Origin: Norana najaformis
Lineage: Eukaryota > Annelida > Clitellata > Crassiclitellata > Hormogastridae
Direction of reading: 5' to 3'
Length of the DNA stretch: 64,000 bases
NCBI GenBank assembly: GCA_964023275.1
Contig: OZ029920.1
Coordinates: 3,649,438-3,713,437 of the forward strand
The notes under the pieces were generated by a model. It searched no databases. It saw nothing but the letters and a program-made list of their open reading frames with translations, and was not told the origin of the DNA. A program made the translations under genes and the position numbers. Shown here piece after piece: positions 1-10,760 of the stretch. Position 1 is the stretch's first letter, and every line of letters begins with the position of its first letter.

Positions 1-2
1 AA

Positions 3-278
3 AATTATCCAGAGAGTGGAGGCTGCGCTCGATCTCTGGAAATGTCTCCTTACAATGTCTTTCTCGTCTCGAGCACTCCTACTAATTTAGGAGATTCAAG
101 AGTTTCTTTGATAGGCTTAGATATCGCTTGGCACCGTACTTTGCTACCACCAGACCGGGAGAAAATACCAATTCGCTTGTGCTATATCAAGGCTACAAAA
201 AAGCTGGCTGTTCTGGAGCGAATTCAAGTAATCAGCGGTAAAACTCTGCAAACCGTCAACATGTACAATGTTCTTTGA
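3..278 (+). CDS. C-terminal end of a TRIM-type propeller protein (partial)
   Basis: The window starts inside an exon. The frame from base 3 to the stop at 276-278 gives 91 residues, nearly the same as the C-terminal part of the propeller in the TRIM gene at 24,401-26,718: shared SPYNVFLVSS, the LIGLD strand, W-H-R-T-LL and a final MYNVL. It is therefore the last exon of a third TRIM or propeller gene on the plus strand whose 5' part lies outside the window. It lacks the ~50-residue Phe/Gly-rich insertion of its homologue near the C-terminus and looks intact as far as visible. Function is inferred only from the family: a beta-propeller that binds partner proteins or RNA for ubiquitination. Confidence 0.7.
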   Translation, partial: NYPESGGCARSLEMSPYNVFLVSSTPTNLGDSRVSLIGLDIAWHRTLLPPDREKIPIRLCYIKATKKLAVLERIQVISGKTLQTVNMYNVL

Positions 279-829
279 AGATTCCTCCTGAAAGTCACAA
301 TGAGATCTGATATCAGACATATGACCTTTTTACTACAGACTTGGTTTTAGCTTGTGTGATTGATTATTCCATAGTCATGCAAATTGAAGTTTATTTGTTG
401 CTTCAAAGCTGTTTATGTTTGATTGATTATTTTCGATTGTGTTAAAAGCAGTCCAAAATTTATACCTAGCATGCAAAGGCGAATTAGTTACTTGAATACC
501 TTTCTTATATCTAGGAATGCTAGGGCAGAAATTTTCAGTGCAAGAGGTCTTGGTTTGTGGAATAATTTGTATAGTAATCATGTCGCAATGGACGCAATAT
601 AATTTTTCTTCTTCACCTGCGTGTTTCCAAACATAACTGCTTATCACATTATGTTTAGCTTTTAGCGGCACGTAAAACAATTGAGCCCAGTTACCAAAGT
701 ATTTTGCATCTAAAATGCAAAATACTTTGGTAATTGGGCTCATTTAATCATCAACAAATCGCTTTTTCTTTTATAAGATTTAAATTTGAAGTGCTTCAAG
801 TTTGTGTTTTTGCTTCATTTCATAACCCT
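279..829. other. Intergenic, no clear gene
   Basis: AT-rich spacer after the propeller stop. A minus-strand open frame (375-743) contains a stretch around 560-640 that faintly resembles the second B-box of the nearby TRIM genes (E-E-E-K-L-Y-C-x2-C), but later zinc ligands are absent. Its 5' end is formed by the hairpin at 682-742. I do not call it a gene. Confidence 0.4.
682..742. repeat. Near-perfect hairpin (inverted repeat)
   Basis: Two arms of about 28 bases are reverse complements with one or two mismatches, around a few-base loop near 712. The left arm begins tgagcccagttacc and the right arm ends ggtaattgggctca. It could be a foldback element remnant or a local inversion duplication. 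Confidence 0.75.
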
Positions 830-1550
830 GGCGAGAGTATATTCCAGAAGGGTGGAACAGCTATGGCTATTGAGCGATTTCGAAGTTTTAAGGATTAGGT
901 GATGGGAGGGCGGATAATTGTTTGGGCGGAAGAGGTTTGAACGGAGTGGTTGGAATGTAAATAACCGACGAAGATCTCAGGGTTAGGAGGATTGAAGTGC
1001 GTTGTCGGTAAATGATATGACCTTGGACTCTATTCATTAAGGTATTTTAGGCGATGGCTCACATAGCTGAAATATAAAAAATTCAAAATTCAATATCCTG
1101 TAATTTTGTTACGGGTCATAACAGCAGATCATGCGTGTTGTTTGTGGTTAGCGAAGCTGAGTCATAACACAGATGCGTAGCGTAGACCACCTTCTTTATC
1201 CAGGCTTGGGACGCAGTGATGAAGTCGTGTGCTGATGCATAAGCCTAAAATGCTAATTCGAGCTTAACGGCCAATAGATTACCATCACCTCTGTTTCCTT
1301 CTAAGGAAGCAGCCTCCATTCGAATTAGAAAGTTCGGTCTGCGCATTTTAATGCAATAGGTCCGAATGATTAAGGCCTTTGTGGTCGAAGTATATCTCCT
1401 TCAATTTCCTGTCTGTTTGCTTTTTCGCCTAAAACTGCAAGTGCTAAATTCCTACATACAAAATTATACGCCAAACATTCCCGCCATCACAATTTTTTCA
1501 TCGAACGCCAGTTTAATTTTCATTTAATAAACTGTAAATGTGAATGTGCA

Positions 1551-1812
1551 TGTTTTTCTATAGCGACAGTGTGGTCTCTACCATGCCAATTTTTCGATGA
1601 ATTTTTGTCGGGTGAGATCCTTCACCTCCGATGCTTGTTTAAATGGGTGCCACGCATTTTAAGGTCCCCGTGCACGGACTGTGCTAGCCCGAGATTTAAA
1701 TCTCTGAAAAAGGCCTATAGCGACGATCGGTATGCGAACCAGCATCCTCACGCTCAAAGGCGCCTTGACTTAGGCTTTAGCCAATGTAACTAACCATTCC
1801 CGCCAATTATTG
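1551..1812 (-). mobile_element. tRNA-derived SINE (family B), inserted in the composite repeat
   Basis: The reverse complement starts with a tRNA-like head (B box around ctggttcgcatacc) followed by the same body as 17,097-17,370, including 'gatctcaccc' near the 3' end. It interrupts the composite repeat relative to its second copy, so it is a later insertion. Other copies or fragments: 14,755-14,860, 31,195-31,400, 63,655-63,815. Confidence 0.65.
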
Positions 1813-1825
1813 ATGCGGGCGCGGG

Positions 1826-1900
1826 GTTGTCTATTGGTTAACGCGCTGGACTGTCAACTGAGAGATCGAGCGTTCAAATCTCCGCTTTGGCAGAAAGTTG
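1826..1900 (+). mobile_element. tRNA-like head of a second SINE family
   Basis: A box-like 'tgtctattggttaacgcg' and B box-like 'agcgttcaaatctc' lie about 35 bases apart, as in a tRNA gene, but the acceptor stem does not pair well and a repeat body follows. It is a SINE promoter rather than a functional tRNA gene. The counterpart is at 15,905-15,975. Confidence 0.55.
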
Positions 1901-2229
1901 TTTCGAACTTTACTAAGCCGCTTGCGTCCTTCTAGCGAACTCAGCTGTAAAATTAGTATACTGGCGGTACATTGTCGATGGATAGATTTGGCCGCGAGGG
2001 AGAGGACTGGCAACCCGCCCTCATAAGCCGAGGCTGCGAAAATGAAGTCGTTAAAACTTCATATCCACGGCTGCTCTCGGATTTAGCTTAAGGAACTGCT
2101 TTGCTTCTTAGTAAACATATTTGAACACCTTGAACTTCAGACCACAGTAAGCCTTAACGTGGGGCAGCCTAACTTTGAGGCGTTGTTTCAACAAGGAAAG
2201 CAATCGTTTCCAAAATATAAAAACTGCAG

Positions 2230-3480
2230 GCGTGATCAATGAAAGAGGGAGAAACAACAGAAAAGTTGATCCAATTGTCGTTGCCTGGCAGCAAGGTGAA
2301 CTACTGAATTCTGTGAAAGGTAGATATGAGATGTTTTAGACTTTGCAAAATCTGCTAGAGTGCATGATGTTAAGCATTGACGTGACAAATAAGATAAGGG
2401 GAAGAGCAGGGATCAGGATAGGATTTGTGGAAGAGGAGTGTTTTCAGTTTGAGTAAATGACCTGCACAGAGATTGCAAGAGCTGCAGTGATGGTGAGATC
2501 TTAAGATCGGTCAGATAATTTTTGTAATTCTGGCGTGAGTTTATTACAGAGGAGTGGCTATTGAGCGATTTTCAAATTTTATGGACGAGGTGACGTAAGG
2601 GCGGAGAAGTGCTATGTCAAGAGAGGACCAGGATGAGCAAAGACGCTATAGATTGCAGGCCTAAATAACTGACGAAGATAGAAGGTTTGGGAGGATCGAA
2701 GTGCGTTGTTTATAAGTGATAGGACTTTGTACTCAATTCATTGCGGTATTTTAAGCCAGTGAAGTGATTTGAAAACAGAAATGACGTGATGGTCTTTGGG
2801 AATTTTGATGATGGAAGGAGCGAAAGCATTCTGGTTAGCTGAAAGGCCGTTTATTTGAGTGGTGGGTAGATTCGAGAAAAGTGAATTGTAGTAGCCTACT
2901 TTAGCATGTGCTACAGATGTGGCGATGGTAGATGCAGTTTTGCTGTCAAGCAGATGGCGGATTCTGCGTAGGTAACGGATGTGCTTAAGCAAGAAGGCGA
3001 AAGAATGGGTGATATGATCGGATAAACTTAGCTTTTGGTCGTAATCACGTATAAGCGGTGGACAGGAGCATTAGTAGTAAAGGTGTGGGGGAAGCAGAGT
3101 TCAGGTTGAGAAAGATAGAGGGTCAGAGATTTTCTTGAGCTGGTCACAAAGAGCTGTAAGTATGAATCTAGTTTCAGACGGGTTCAAGCACAGGAGATTA
3201 GATGTCGTACAGGTGAACATTTCGATAACCACACTAAGAAGATGATCTATGAAGGCGGTGAATGTTCAGAGAGAAAGGGATGAATAATTGGGTGTAGTTA
3301 GCGTAGAGGTGATGGTCAACTGAGAAAGTTTCATTGAATGGACCGTTTTGTTGTAGTGTAAATAGAAGACAAATAGATAAATAGAAGATGAATAGAAGAA
3401 GCCAAAGAACAGAGCCTAGTGGAACTCCACAAGTGAGAGGGCGTCCACAGGACGTCCACTGAACTCAGTAGGCTACACAG
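2230..3480 (-). mobile_element. L2/CR1-type LINE relic (reverse transcriptase C-terminal half)
   Basis: Read on the minus strand, broken frames give recognisable reverse transcriptase pieces in order: LTCGVPLGSVL (motif B region), HHLYANYTQLF (catalytic Y-A-D-D decayed to Y-A-N-Y), then the thumb region with L-R-R-I-R, KVGYYNSLFSNLP, SLHWLKI and the terminal segment around PELQKLSD. Several stops and frame shifts make it non-functional. The 3' end merges into the composite repeat. The same C-terminal module recurs at 14,845-15,437. Confidence 0.7.
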
Positions 3481-4254
3481 TTTTCATCTTGAAACAGAAT
3501 CATCATGTTCGCGTTTCCAAGCACCGCCGGTACAGAACTTACGGTGTCATCATTCTTAATCTTCGACGGAGGGTCTCTGGATACGCAACAAGCTGCCAAT
3601 CACTGGTTGGTCTCCACTTGTCTGCCAGTGGAGGACTTCTCCAGCTATTAGAGCATCTTTCATATACAGATGAAACTGTCATTCTGTTTAAACGTCAGAC
3701 TAGTGTAAACACTTTAAAAGATTCTATGATATATCCAGATAGATAGATAGATGCAAGCATAGATAAATAGATACATATATACATACATTATAATCATACA
3801 GACGTATACATACAAAGGGACTATGTGTTCACTACAAAGTGGCCAGCGACCACTACCTTGAGTAGGCCATTATGAAAACGGCGCTCCAGATTAAATTATC
3901 AGAATTAGATTAATTAAATCCAGACATACTTTTTCCTTGAACGATAGGCCTTCTAATTCAAAACAACAAAAAGTGTCGCTATAAACAAAAACCTACATAC
4001 AAAACTTAGATGAGGCCTACTTCAAACCGATGTAGCCAAGAAATTGCTGTTCCATGTTTAATGCAAATAATCGCAGACTAGGTTTACAGTGACTGACTAT
4101 TAGTCGTTTAGTAACACCTAAGTGCCCAGCAACACAAATTATGGCCAAGGTCGCCAGCGAAGTAAACGTTGAATAATAAGAAAATTAAGTATTGAGGGAA
4201 CTGAAAATTGTCAATGTATCTCAAAGCACTACTGCAATATACCCAACAATAATT
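3481..4254. other. Intergenic, short GATA/CATA microsatellite
   Basis: No coding region seen. A short (GATA)n/(CATA)n tract lies at about 3,737-3,800. The remainder is AT-rich, and the homology to the right arm begins near 4,255. Confidence 0.45.
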
Positions 4255-4533
4255 AATTACATAATTATTAAGTAGCAATCGATAATTTTTATTAGTAGCA
4301 ATCGAGGGTTCGTATGGCGCTAATGCATGAATTAGCCTAAAATGCACGGTTAGCTGGAAGACACGAGTCTTCAATTGTTTGCAAGATTAGGTAAAAGAGA
4401 AGAGTCCTACACAACCGGCATAGTTGCGGAAAGACTTCGGAATGACGAATCCTTCATTGGAATTATGGTGAAATCAACTTATTAGAGAGATCTGTTTATA
4501 AGTTTGACCAATAAGTATTAACAAATACACACG

Positions 4534-5405
4534 TCATCGGTTTGTTAAGGTATAAACATTGACCCGAGCTCCTCTATGAACAACAACAATTAGTTGTTTG
4601 TTCTCCCTGTCATAACACATTCTCTTCGGCCAAGGGATATCCAAGCCGTTTGGTGGACGAAAGTGTTGAATCCAATTCAAATCCGAATCCAAGAGGGCTA
4701 CTCTTGCAAAGTCTTCCTCGGCTACGAAAACACGATCATCGGAGTCCAATGACAGGTAAATTGGCCCTTTCAGGTCTTGATTTATGCACATATTTATTCC
4801 ATAAACTCTCACGAGCTCATCCCTTGGCACATAGCGACGGGTAGGGAGCAGCTTATCATGGATTACGGCTAGCTCGCTTATCACCCACATCCAGCTATCT
4901 TTTGCTGGACTTAACCATTCATGAAGGATGATAAAGTTTCCGATTGACGTTTCTACGGCATGACGAGGGGTTCTGAAGTCCATGGGAAGCAGGTAAGAAT
5001 GAAGCTGTTCACCATCAGGTCCATATATCTCTAACCTAGGAGGGCTATTCCTGGCGATCATCAGCTGACCATCAGCGGATGCAGATAAGGTGTACGGCCC
5101 TCCAGCCAAATTCGAACTCAGTAGTATCACTTTGTGGTCATCTTCTAATTTCCAAAGACACCCATTACCGCCAGTGATGTAGAGGCAGTTTTCCTTCTCA
5201 ATAGACACAATATCTTCGGGATCCTTAACTTCTTTTGCCTCAATTTTTTCCTTCAGTTCGAATGGACTACGATCCTCAAAAACAAGAATGATATTCGGGC
5301 GATGAAGGACAAATATCTTGTCTTTGAGCTTAGTAACTCCCATGGCACGCAACCCACTAACTCTGAACAATGTCGTACATGAGCTGGTGACAAGCTTATA
5401 GTCGA
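4534..5405 (-). CDS. NHL-like beta-propeller exon (left arm)
   Basis: The terminal exon runs from acceptor gtgatttcag (just above 5,405) to the stop at 4,534; it starts in phase 1 and encodes ~290 residues. Repeated strand motifs (K-L-K-D-K-I-F-V-L, N-C-L-Y-I-T-G-G, I-Y-L-S-L-D-S-D-D-R-V-F-V, Q-L-I-V-V-V) mark a beta-propeller, homologous to the propellers of the TRIM genes at 17,978-20,214 and 24,401-26,718 and to 37,671-38,545 in the other arm. Its upstream partner exon is not certain: any phase-1 donor fits, for example the CARD exon at 7,658-8,020, which would give a CARD-propeller protein; alternatively a 5' exon was missed. No disabling mutation is seen. A role in ligand or substrate recognition is inferred from TRIM-NHL proteins. 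Confidence 0.7.
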
Positions 5406-6049
5406 CTGAAATCACATGAAAATAGAAATTATTATCATTGTGCCTCATAATTTATATTCATAGCATTAAATTAGGTTTTATAGAGCCCTACAGTTCTTAA
5501 AGCTACATAGTTGCACTCTAAGGTGCAGGCTTGCTGTTGTGGGTGCGGTGCAGGCGTTGGCGGGAGGCCAACCTGCGTCAGAAGTTGGTGGATCACTAGC
5601 CGTGCAAACACAAATTGGGAGGTGAAAGATGTCCTGTCACTAAAATACTGAAGCTCAGGAGAACGATCCTATAATCGGTTGTCGCCATTCCTCATCCGCA
5701 GTGCAAATGGACCAGGAATTATGAATATTATATTGTTAACTGTCAGCTCTAGATGGACTTATTTAAGGTATTCTTGCATTATTTGCTTACAGTTGAACAC
5801 GCTTACTTAATGAACATTATATGCAGCTATTCATTTGTTTATTTATTCGTTTAAAATATACTTACAATACACCCGAATCTGTTGCGCCGCAAGCAAATCT
5901 TTTGTAAAGTTTGTAAGTCGGGCCTTTTGTGTTAGAGGAGCACAGCAGCTAAAGGCACGTGATCAACAGCTAAAGGCACGTGATCCTACAATTGCTAGTC
6001 AGGAACGCCTTTCGGAGTTACTTGGAGGTCACTATAACAATGTTAAGTT

Positions 6050-6455
6050 GCATGCATACACACATACATATGAATATTTAGATGCGTATACACATGCATA
6101 CATAAACGCAAACATGCATACATGCACGCATAAATACATACTACTTACATGTGTAATACATGCATAAAGTAATGCATACATGCAGATTTTCATGCATAAA
6201 TACATATCAACATACTTGTACTAATGCTTGCATACATATATATACATTCACTCATATGCATGCACGCATATCTTCATGCACACATATAAGTACATACATA
6301 TACACACATACATACACATACATGCACATAATACGTACATACTTACATGCATACATACATACATACATACATACACTTAAACACATATATACAAACAAAC
6401 ATAAATTCAAGCATACACACATATTTGCGCATTCATGCTCACATACATATACTGC
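6050..6455. repeat. (ACAT)n microsatellite
   Basis: About 400 bases of imperfect acatacat repeat lie between the propeller exon and the CARD-TRADD-N exons. The right arm has the complementary (GTAT)n tract at the equivalent position (36,935-37,165), so the tract probably predates the duplication. Open frames inside it are repeat artefacts. Confidence 0.85.
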
Positions 6456-6490
6456 TAATGGAACAGATTTGCGGCTACGACAAGATCAGA

Positions 6491-8020
6491 TCAAAGAAAC
6501 TTGCCGACTTGTTTCTTAAGCTGATCCTTGTCTATATTGACAGATACTGGATCGTCGATCCTGTCATCCTTCATCTCCAATGCGACATGGACCATTTGTT
6601 CTTCTTCAATCCGTGGAATGCTCTCTAATAGACTGCTGAAGAAATCTTGAAGAGCATCGTCTTCGGTCATCGTTTGCAGCTTCTGAAGAGCTTCCTGCGA
6701 CTGACACCAAATCCAAACCACCGTCTGTCGATCATTGACAGAATTCAGGATTTCCATTTTGTTATCATTCAGTTGCCTGAGCAGTTTCTCCGTCCGTTCT
6801 GACCTCGGTTTCTTGTTGTCTCGTAGATCGTTCAGTTTTTCCACCAGAATTTGCATAGTCGCTTTTTTGGTTGCAGTTCTGTCACTTTCAAGTTGCAGTT
6901 TAACGATAACTTTTGAAACATAACAAACGATCACGATTCTGATATATTCTTGAGTAAAAATATTGGCAATTTCTCGTTGAAAAAAAATTATATTAGAGAA
7001 AAAGCGTTGTTTTAATTATTAAGTTAACTCGCTTCAAGTGCTCTTATTGATGCGACCTAAATAAAAATACTAGGCATTTTGCTAAGCTAGATTTCGACTA
7101 AAATGTCTTTAGCTGCAATATCAATGTTTGCAAGATCATTGCTAAAATAAGAAAATATTTTCAGTCAACTCTGGTGAACGTACGTTCAAGGACGAAAGCA
7201 TGTTCAGATTACACATTTCCTTCAGCGTTTAAGGAATGGCAAATCTTTTGGCTGACACACTGCATAATAAGAAAGTGTCTACTGCAATACGTACTTTCGT
7301 AAGCAGACTCAAACGCTTATGATTCAATTTGCTTCTTGTTGAGACGTGCAGAGATATAATATAATTCGTTCTCAACTTAAGGCCTACCTTTTTCAGTTGA
7401 TTTATGCACCGTAGGCTGCATATATGTTTAAATGGACTGTTCTTAAGGATGTTGATACGATTGCGGCTTAGCTTTGGTGCGCCATCAGTTGATGCCTTGC
7501 GCATTAGACACCAGGGCGACAGAAGTTTCTAATCACAATTAAGATTATGTTACGAACAAATAAGTAATCTTTAATAAGTAAATGAACCACTCCGATGAAA
7601 GTAGATTTCAGTTGAATCGTATTTTATTGCCCTGATGCATGAAACCTGAGGTATTACCTCCTCCCATGTCAACAACTCTGGTTGCGAAGCTCTGGTTAGT
7701 CTCACGTAAGCTCTGAACGAAATCGTTGTACCGTTTATCATCAAAGGACCTTATCGCATGAAGAAGCTCTGCGTTTTTGGCGACGTTCCGCTTCACTGCT
7801 TTGATCAACCTCGTCTGAACATCAGTCAGACAATCAGTCAGTGTCAGTGTCCTGATTAGCTTCTTGTTATGAATATTCTCTTGTAGTTTCGTCCGATTAC
7901 ACTGCACAGAATGAGCCATTTCAGTTTTGATGTTTTGCTGCTTGGCATGAATATTCTCCAACAGAAAAGTTTCATTATTACGGATTATAGTTGATTTTCT
8001 TTTATCTATTTTTAAAAGTC
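6491..8020 (-). CDS. CARD plus TRADD-N-like protein, two exons (left arm)
   Basis: Exon a is 8,020-7,658 (acceptor gttttcag, donor G|gtaata, phase 1 to phase 1); exon b is 6,909-6,491, ending in TGA. Exon a encodes a death-fold (CARD-like) helical bundle: L-x-D-V-Q-T-R-L-I-K, K-N-A-E-L-L, R-Y-N-D-F-V-Q-S-L-R-E-T-N-Q. Exon b begins with a Lys/Glu-rich helix and then VVWIWCQSQEALQKL, the signature of the TRADD N-terminal-like domain found in invertebrate CARD and death proteins, and ends VGKFL. Together about 259 residues, plus any unseen 5' exon. It would be an adaptor in death-fold signalling (inference). The acceptor of exon b is taken at the ttcaaaag that both arms share; a nearer tag present in the right arm is lost here. 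Confidence 0.6.
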
Positions 8021-8589
8021 CTGAAAACAATATGCAAACAATTTAACAGTCCAAGTCAAGCATGAATTTAATAGATATTAGGTATAATTCAACGTAAAAA
8101 TTATGACTGGAAAGCAATCTCTTATTTGGTGCAATTAAATGCTAGAATAACCTCATGCCGAATGAACTCATATGTAAAATAAAAGTATTTTCAAACACCA
8201 TAACAGACCATCGAAAAAGAATCCAAGTTTCATTAGGTTTTTTCCCCAAAGAATCTGTGAAATGAAGTATCCTCCTGAAACTGACACCTGCTCACATCAA
8301 CGCTCAATATAAACATAGAATGCTTGAATGTAATATGCCATCATACGAGTACTAAGGAACCCTATGAGACTCTGAAAACTTGAATAACCACAAGTGCCTA
8401 AAGAAAAGAAGTTATTGACAAAATCAAGAAAAAAAATAAACCTGTAGGAAATGAAAAGGTACACTTTCATTCGGGAAAACATAGACCACATGAAGTTATT
8501 AAAATGTTACATGGGCGGTGATGTCAGCAGATAGATGCCAATTTCAAGATTCTATACTACTGTAGCAGTTTCTGGATAAAACTAATCTA

Positions 8590-8960
8590 ATCTAATTACT
8601 TCTACAGCGCCGTTATCATAATGCCCAAAGCATCAATCGATGATCGCTTTGAGTGAAATCATAATCAAAATCGTGGTCCATTAAAGAAGTCAGGTCGAAT
8701 TCTAGAAGTTGGTGGGTGAGTAAGCAAGTTGAAGTTGATGAGTCTTAAGTTTAGACCATAATGACATCACAGAACTGACAGAACAAACCGAACTTAGCAG
8801 CAAATTCCAAAGCCTTGAATCAGCATCGCAGAATGCTCTAGAATCCAACAGTGTTCTGGTACAAGGGACAACAAGAGTTACAGTGTAAATTGATCGAGTG
8901 CAATATTTGTTGTTACAACGTAAAGTTGGAACAGAGATCGATAGGTTGGCTGATTTAAAT
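8590..8960 (+). repeat. Dispersed repeat, family J
   Basis: Resembles 11,990-12,350 and 61,800-61,990 (shared segments with 'caaccgatgg'-like, 'aagtcagcccg'-like and 'gaagttgagac'-like words). It may be an L2 3' end, since broken reverse-transcriptase C-terminal words can be read on the other strand. It lies between the F-box-like and CARD exons of the left arm. Confidence 0.35.
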
Positions 8961-9068
8961 GTAGTACTTTGCGAACTATGAGAGAGTTTTTATACTGGAT
9001 TTTTTGTTCGATAGACAAACACTAATTAAACTTCAAATTTTCGAAATCTGTTATGCTGCTTTACTATG

Positions 9069-9290
9069 TCATGATTTGGATACATTAATAGAAGTTGAAT
9101 AACCTTGGAGACGGCACCATATTGTCTTTTTGAGTCTGCGTCTCGTGATTCTTTGAAACCAACACTGATCTATAGACAACAGTCTTCTGATGAAGTGTGT
9201 TGTTCTAATTTGCAATTCTCTGCCCAGCATGTGAATCAGAACTGCTGACTGTAGAATTATATCGACCACCTCTAGAGGAAGGTTATTCAC
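9069..9290 (-). CDS. F-box-like exon (left arm)
   Basis: A 222-base open exon, 73 residues to the stop, preceded by acceptor-like ctgtttcaag that would open it in phase 0. Residues NNLPLEVVDIILQ at the start and a later W-F-Q-R-I-T plus R-L-K-K-T-I-W match the F-box pattern (L-P-x-E-x2-x-I-L, then x-W-x2-L/I). The right arm holds the same exon at 33,769-33,990 with the same length and conserved stop, which argues for selection or recent duplication. No ATG and no matching phase-0 donor were found, so it may belong to an unseen transcript. An F-box would bind Skp1 of an SCF ubiquitin ligase. Confidence 0.45.
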   Translation of the reverse strand: MNNLPLEVVDIILQSAVLIHMLGRELQIRTTHFIRRLLSIDQCWFQRITRRRLKKTIWCRLQGYSTSINVSKS

Positions 9291-10760
9291 CTTGAAACAG
9301 ATAATTTCACGACAAAGTGTTAGCCTTAATTATCAAAATCTGAACTAAAACTAGCGGTGCTGGATTTTCTGAGCTGGGGTCAAAAAGGGGTCAAGAGCTT
9401 CCAAGAGGTGCGTTACAATTACTTTCGGTCCAGAAGACTATGAAGGCAGTACTTTATTTTGCGCCAAAATATTGACTACTCGTTGTTTTGGTCTACTGTG
9501 TTGTGGTCGGTTTGTGTCAGAATTTTTATGACGACCTATTTCCAGTCATTGAAACCATTCACGAGGCGCCCACATTTAAAAAGCTAGAGCTATCAGGTTT
9601 AAAAATTGGAAATGTCCTTTTACAGTCCTCGTGTATTTTTGCATCTTTTGTTGGCTCTATCGCTATTATTGTTTACTTTTTTCTCTTCCGCAAACTCACT
9701 ATAAGCTATGTTTCAATGGGCTACAGCTGTTCGAAGGAGGAGACCATTGGGGTACGAACTCATTTAGTCTCATGTTCATCATGGCCTTTAACAAGTGGCC
9801 GCCATTGTGTACTGGCATACTTTTCAAGATCTTGCTGAAAATATCACTTTTTCTGAATGAGACTAACTGCACACATATACACCACAGTTTCTTGAACACA
9901 GAGAACTGGCCATTGCATAAACATTTACGACTGCTGTCTAAGCACCTTTGCCTGGCTAGTCGTGTTACACCTTTTATAACTCAAAACTGCCATTTTAACT
10001 ATTCTTATTTCAACGGAGGCGAATTTTAGGTAGAGGCCAAAGGTTCTGGGTCCAGAAATCCTGATTGCAATCAGTCATGTAAAATTTCGAGTCAATTCGC
10101 ACAGAGGTTTACATACCATTTACATACCAGATCGTCACATTCTTTGGGGTTACTGGGGCTAATAGCTCGCCACCATTTAACACCTATGGTACTACAATAT
10201 GCGAACTGAACATGGGCCCGAAGAATCTGTTTGTCTGCGAGAAGATAGGAAAACCATGGATAATTTTAATACATTTTGCCAATAACAATGAGCAGCACTG
10301 TCGTTGCAATTTGCAATAGTTTCCTGATTCCAAGAATCTAAACTGCTTTGAAGATTTTAACAAAAAGATTCAAGCATTAAAATTGCTTACATCAGTCTGA
10401 ATCTTCGACGTTTTTTCTTGTTCCTCTTGTTCCTCAGACTGATGTCCCAATTGTTCCTGACCTTTAACTTTAAGATTAACACAATCTAATGCTGTAATTA
10501 AAATAATTTAAATGAAAAATCATTATTATCTTGTCTGGATCTGTGGCTATTACTCTAAGTTTGGCAGGTCAATAATAATTTTCGGAATTCACAGAAAGCC
10601 CTATGCTACAAAAAGGTGTTGCAGGAATAATATATTGATGAAGACTCAAACTCTGTACTTAAACACATCATATTGTATCATATTAGTTCAACAATGGTTC
10701 TTTGTTTGAATTTTGTTACAGTGAGAATTAACCACGATATGCTAGAACAGACAAACTTTT
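9291..10760. other. Non-coding spacer shared by both arms
   Basis: Reverse-complementary to about 32,640-33,768 of the right arm, with moderate divergence and no convincing exon. Open frames here (for example 9,631-10,029 plus) have no equivalent in the other arm. Confidence 0.5.

Larger units (their letters stand above)
830..2340 (+). repeat. Composite dispersed repeat, copy 1
   Basis: Collinear over ~1.5 kb with 15,170-16,640, in the same orientation. Shared pieces in order are an L2-type LINE 3' part (inverted), an unidentified block with a recognisable 'ccaatagattaccatcacctc' segment, a tRNA-like SINE head, and a tail reading 'cacagtaagcctta'. Copy 1 carries an extra minus-strand SINE at 1,551-1,812; copy 2 lacks it. 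The two copies flank the left arm of the inverted duplication. Confidence 0.7.

Noticed and set aside
375-743. Minus-strand TRIM B-box relic
   Set aside because: Only one short stretch (E-E-E-K-L-Y-C-x2-C) resembles a B-box; other zinc ligands and flanks are absent.
1826-1900. Functional tRNA gene
   Set aside because: A and B boxes are present but the acceptor and anticodon stems do not pair well and a repeat body follows; same for 15,905, 42,250, 49,950 and 60,535.
6880-6915. Loss of the TRADD-N acceptor in the left arm (tag changed to tcg)
   Set aside because: An in-frame AG six bases upstream (ttcaaaag) is conserved in both arms and is the better acceptor, so no loss needs to be assumed.
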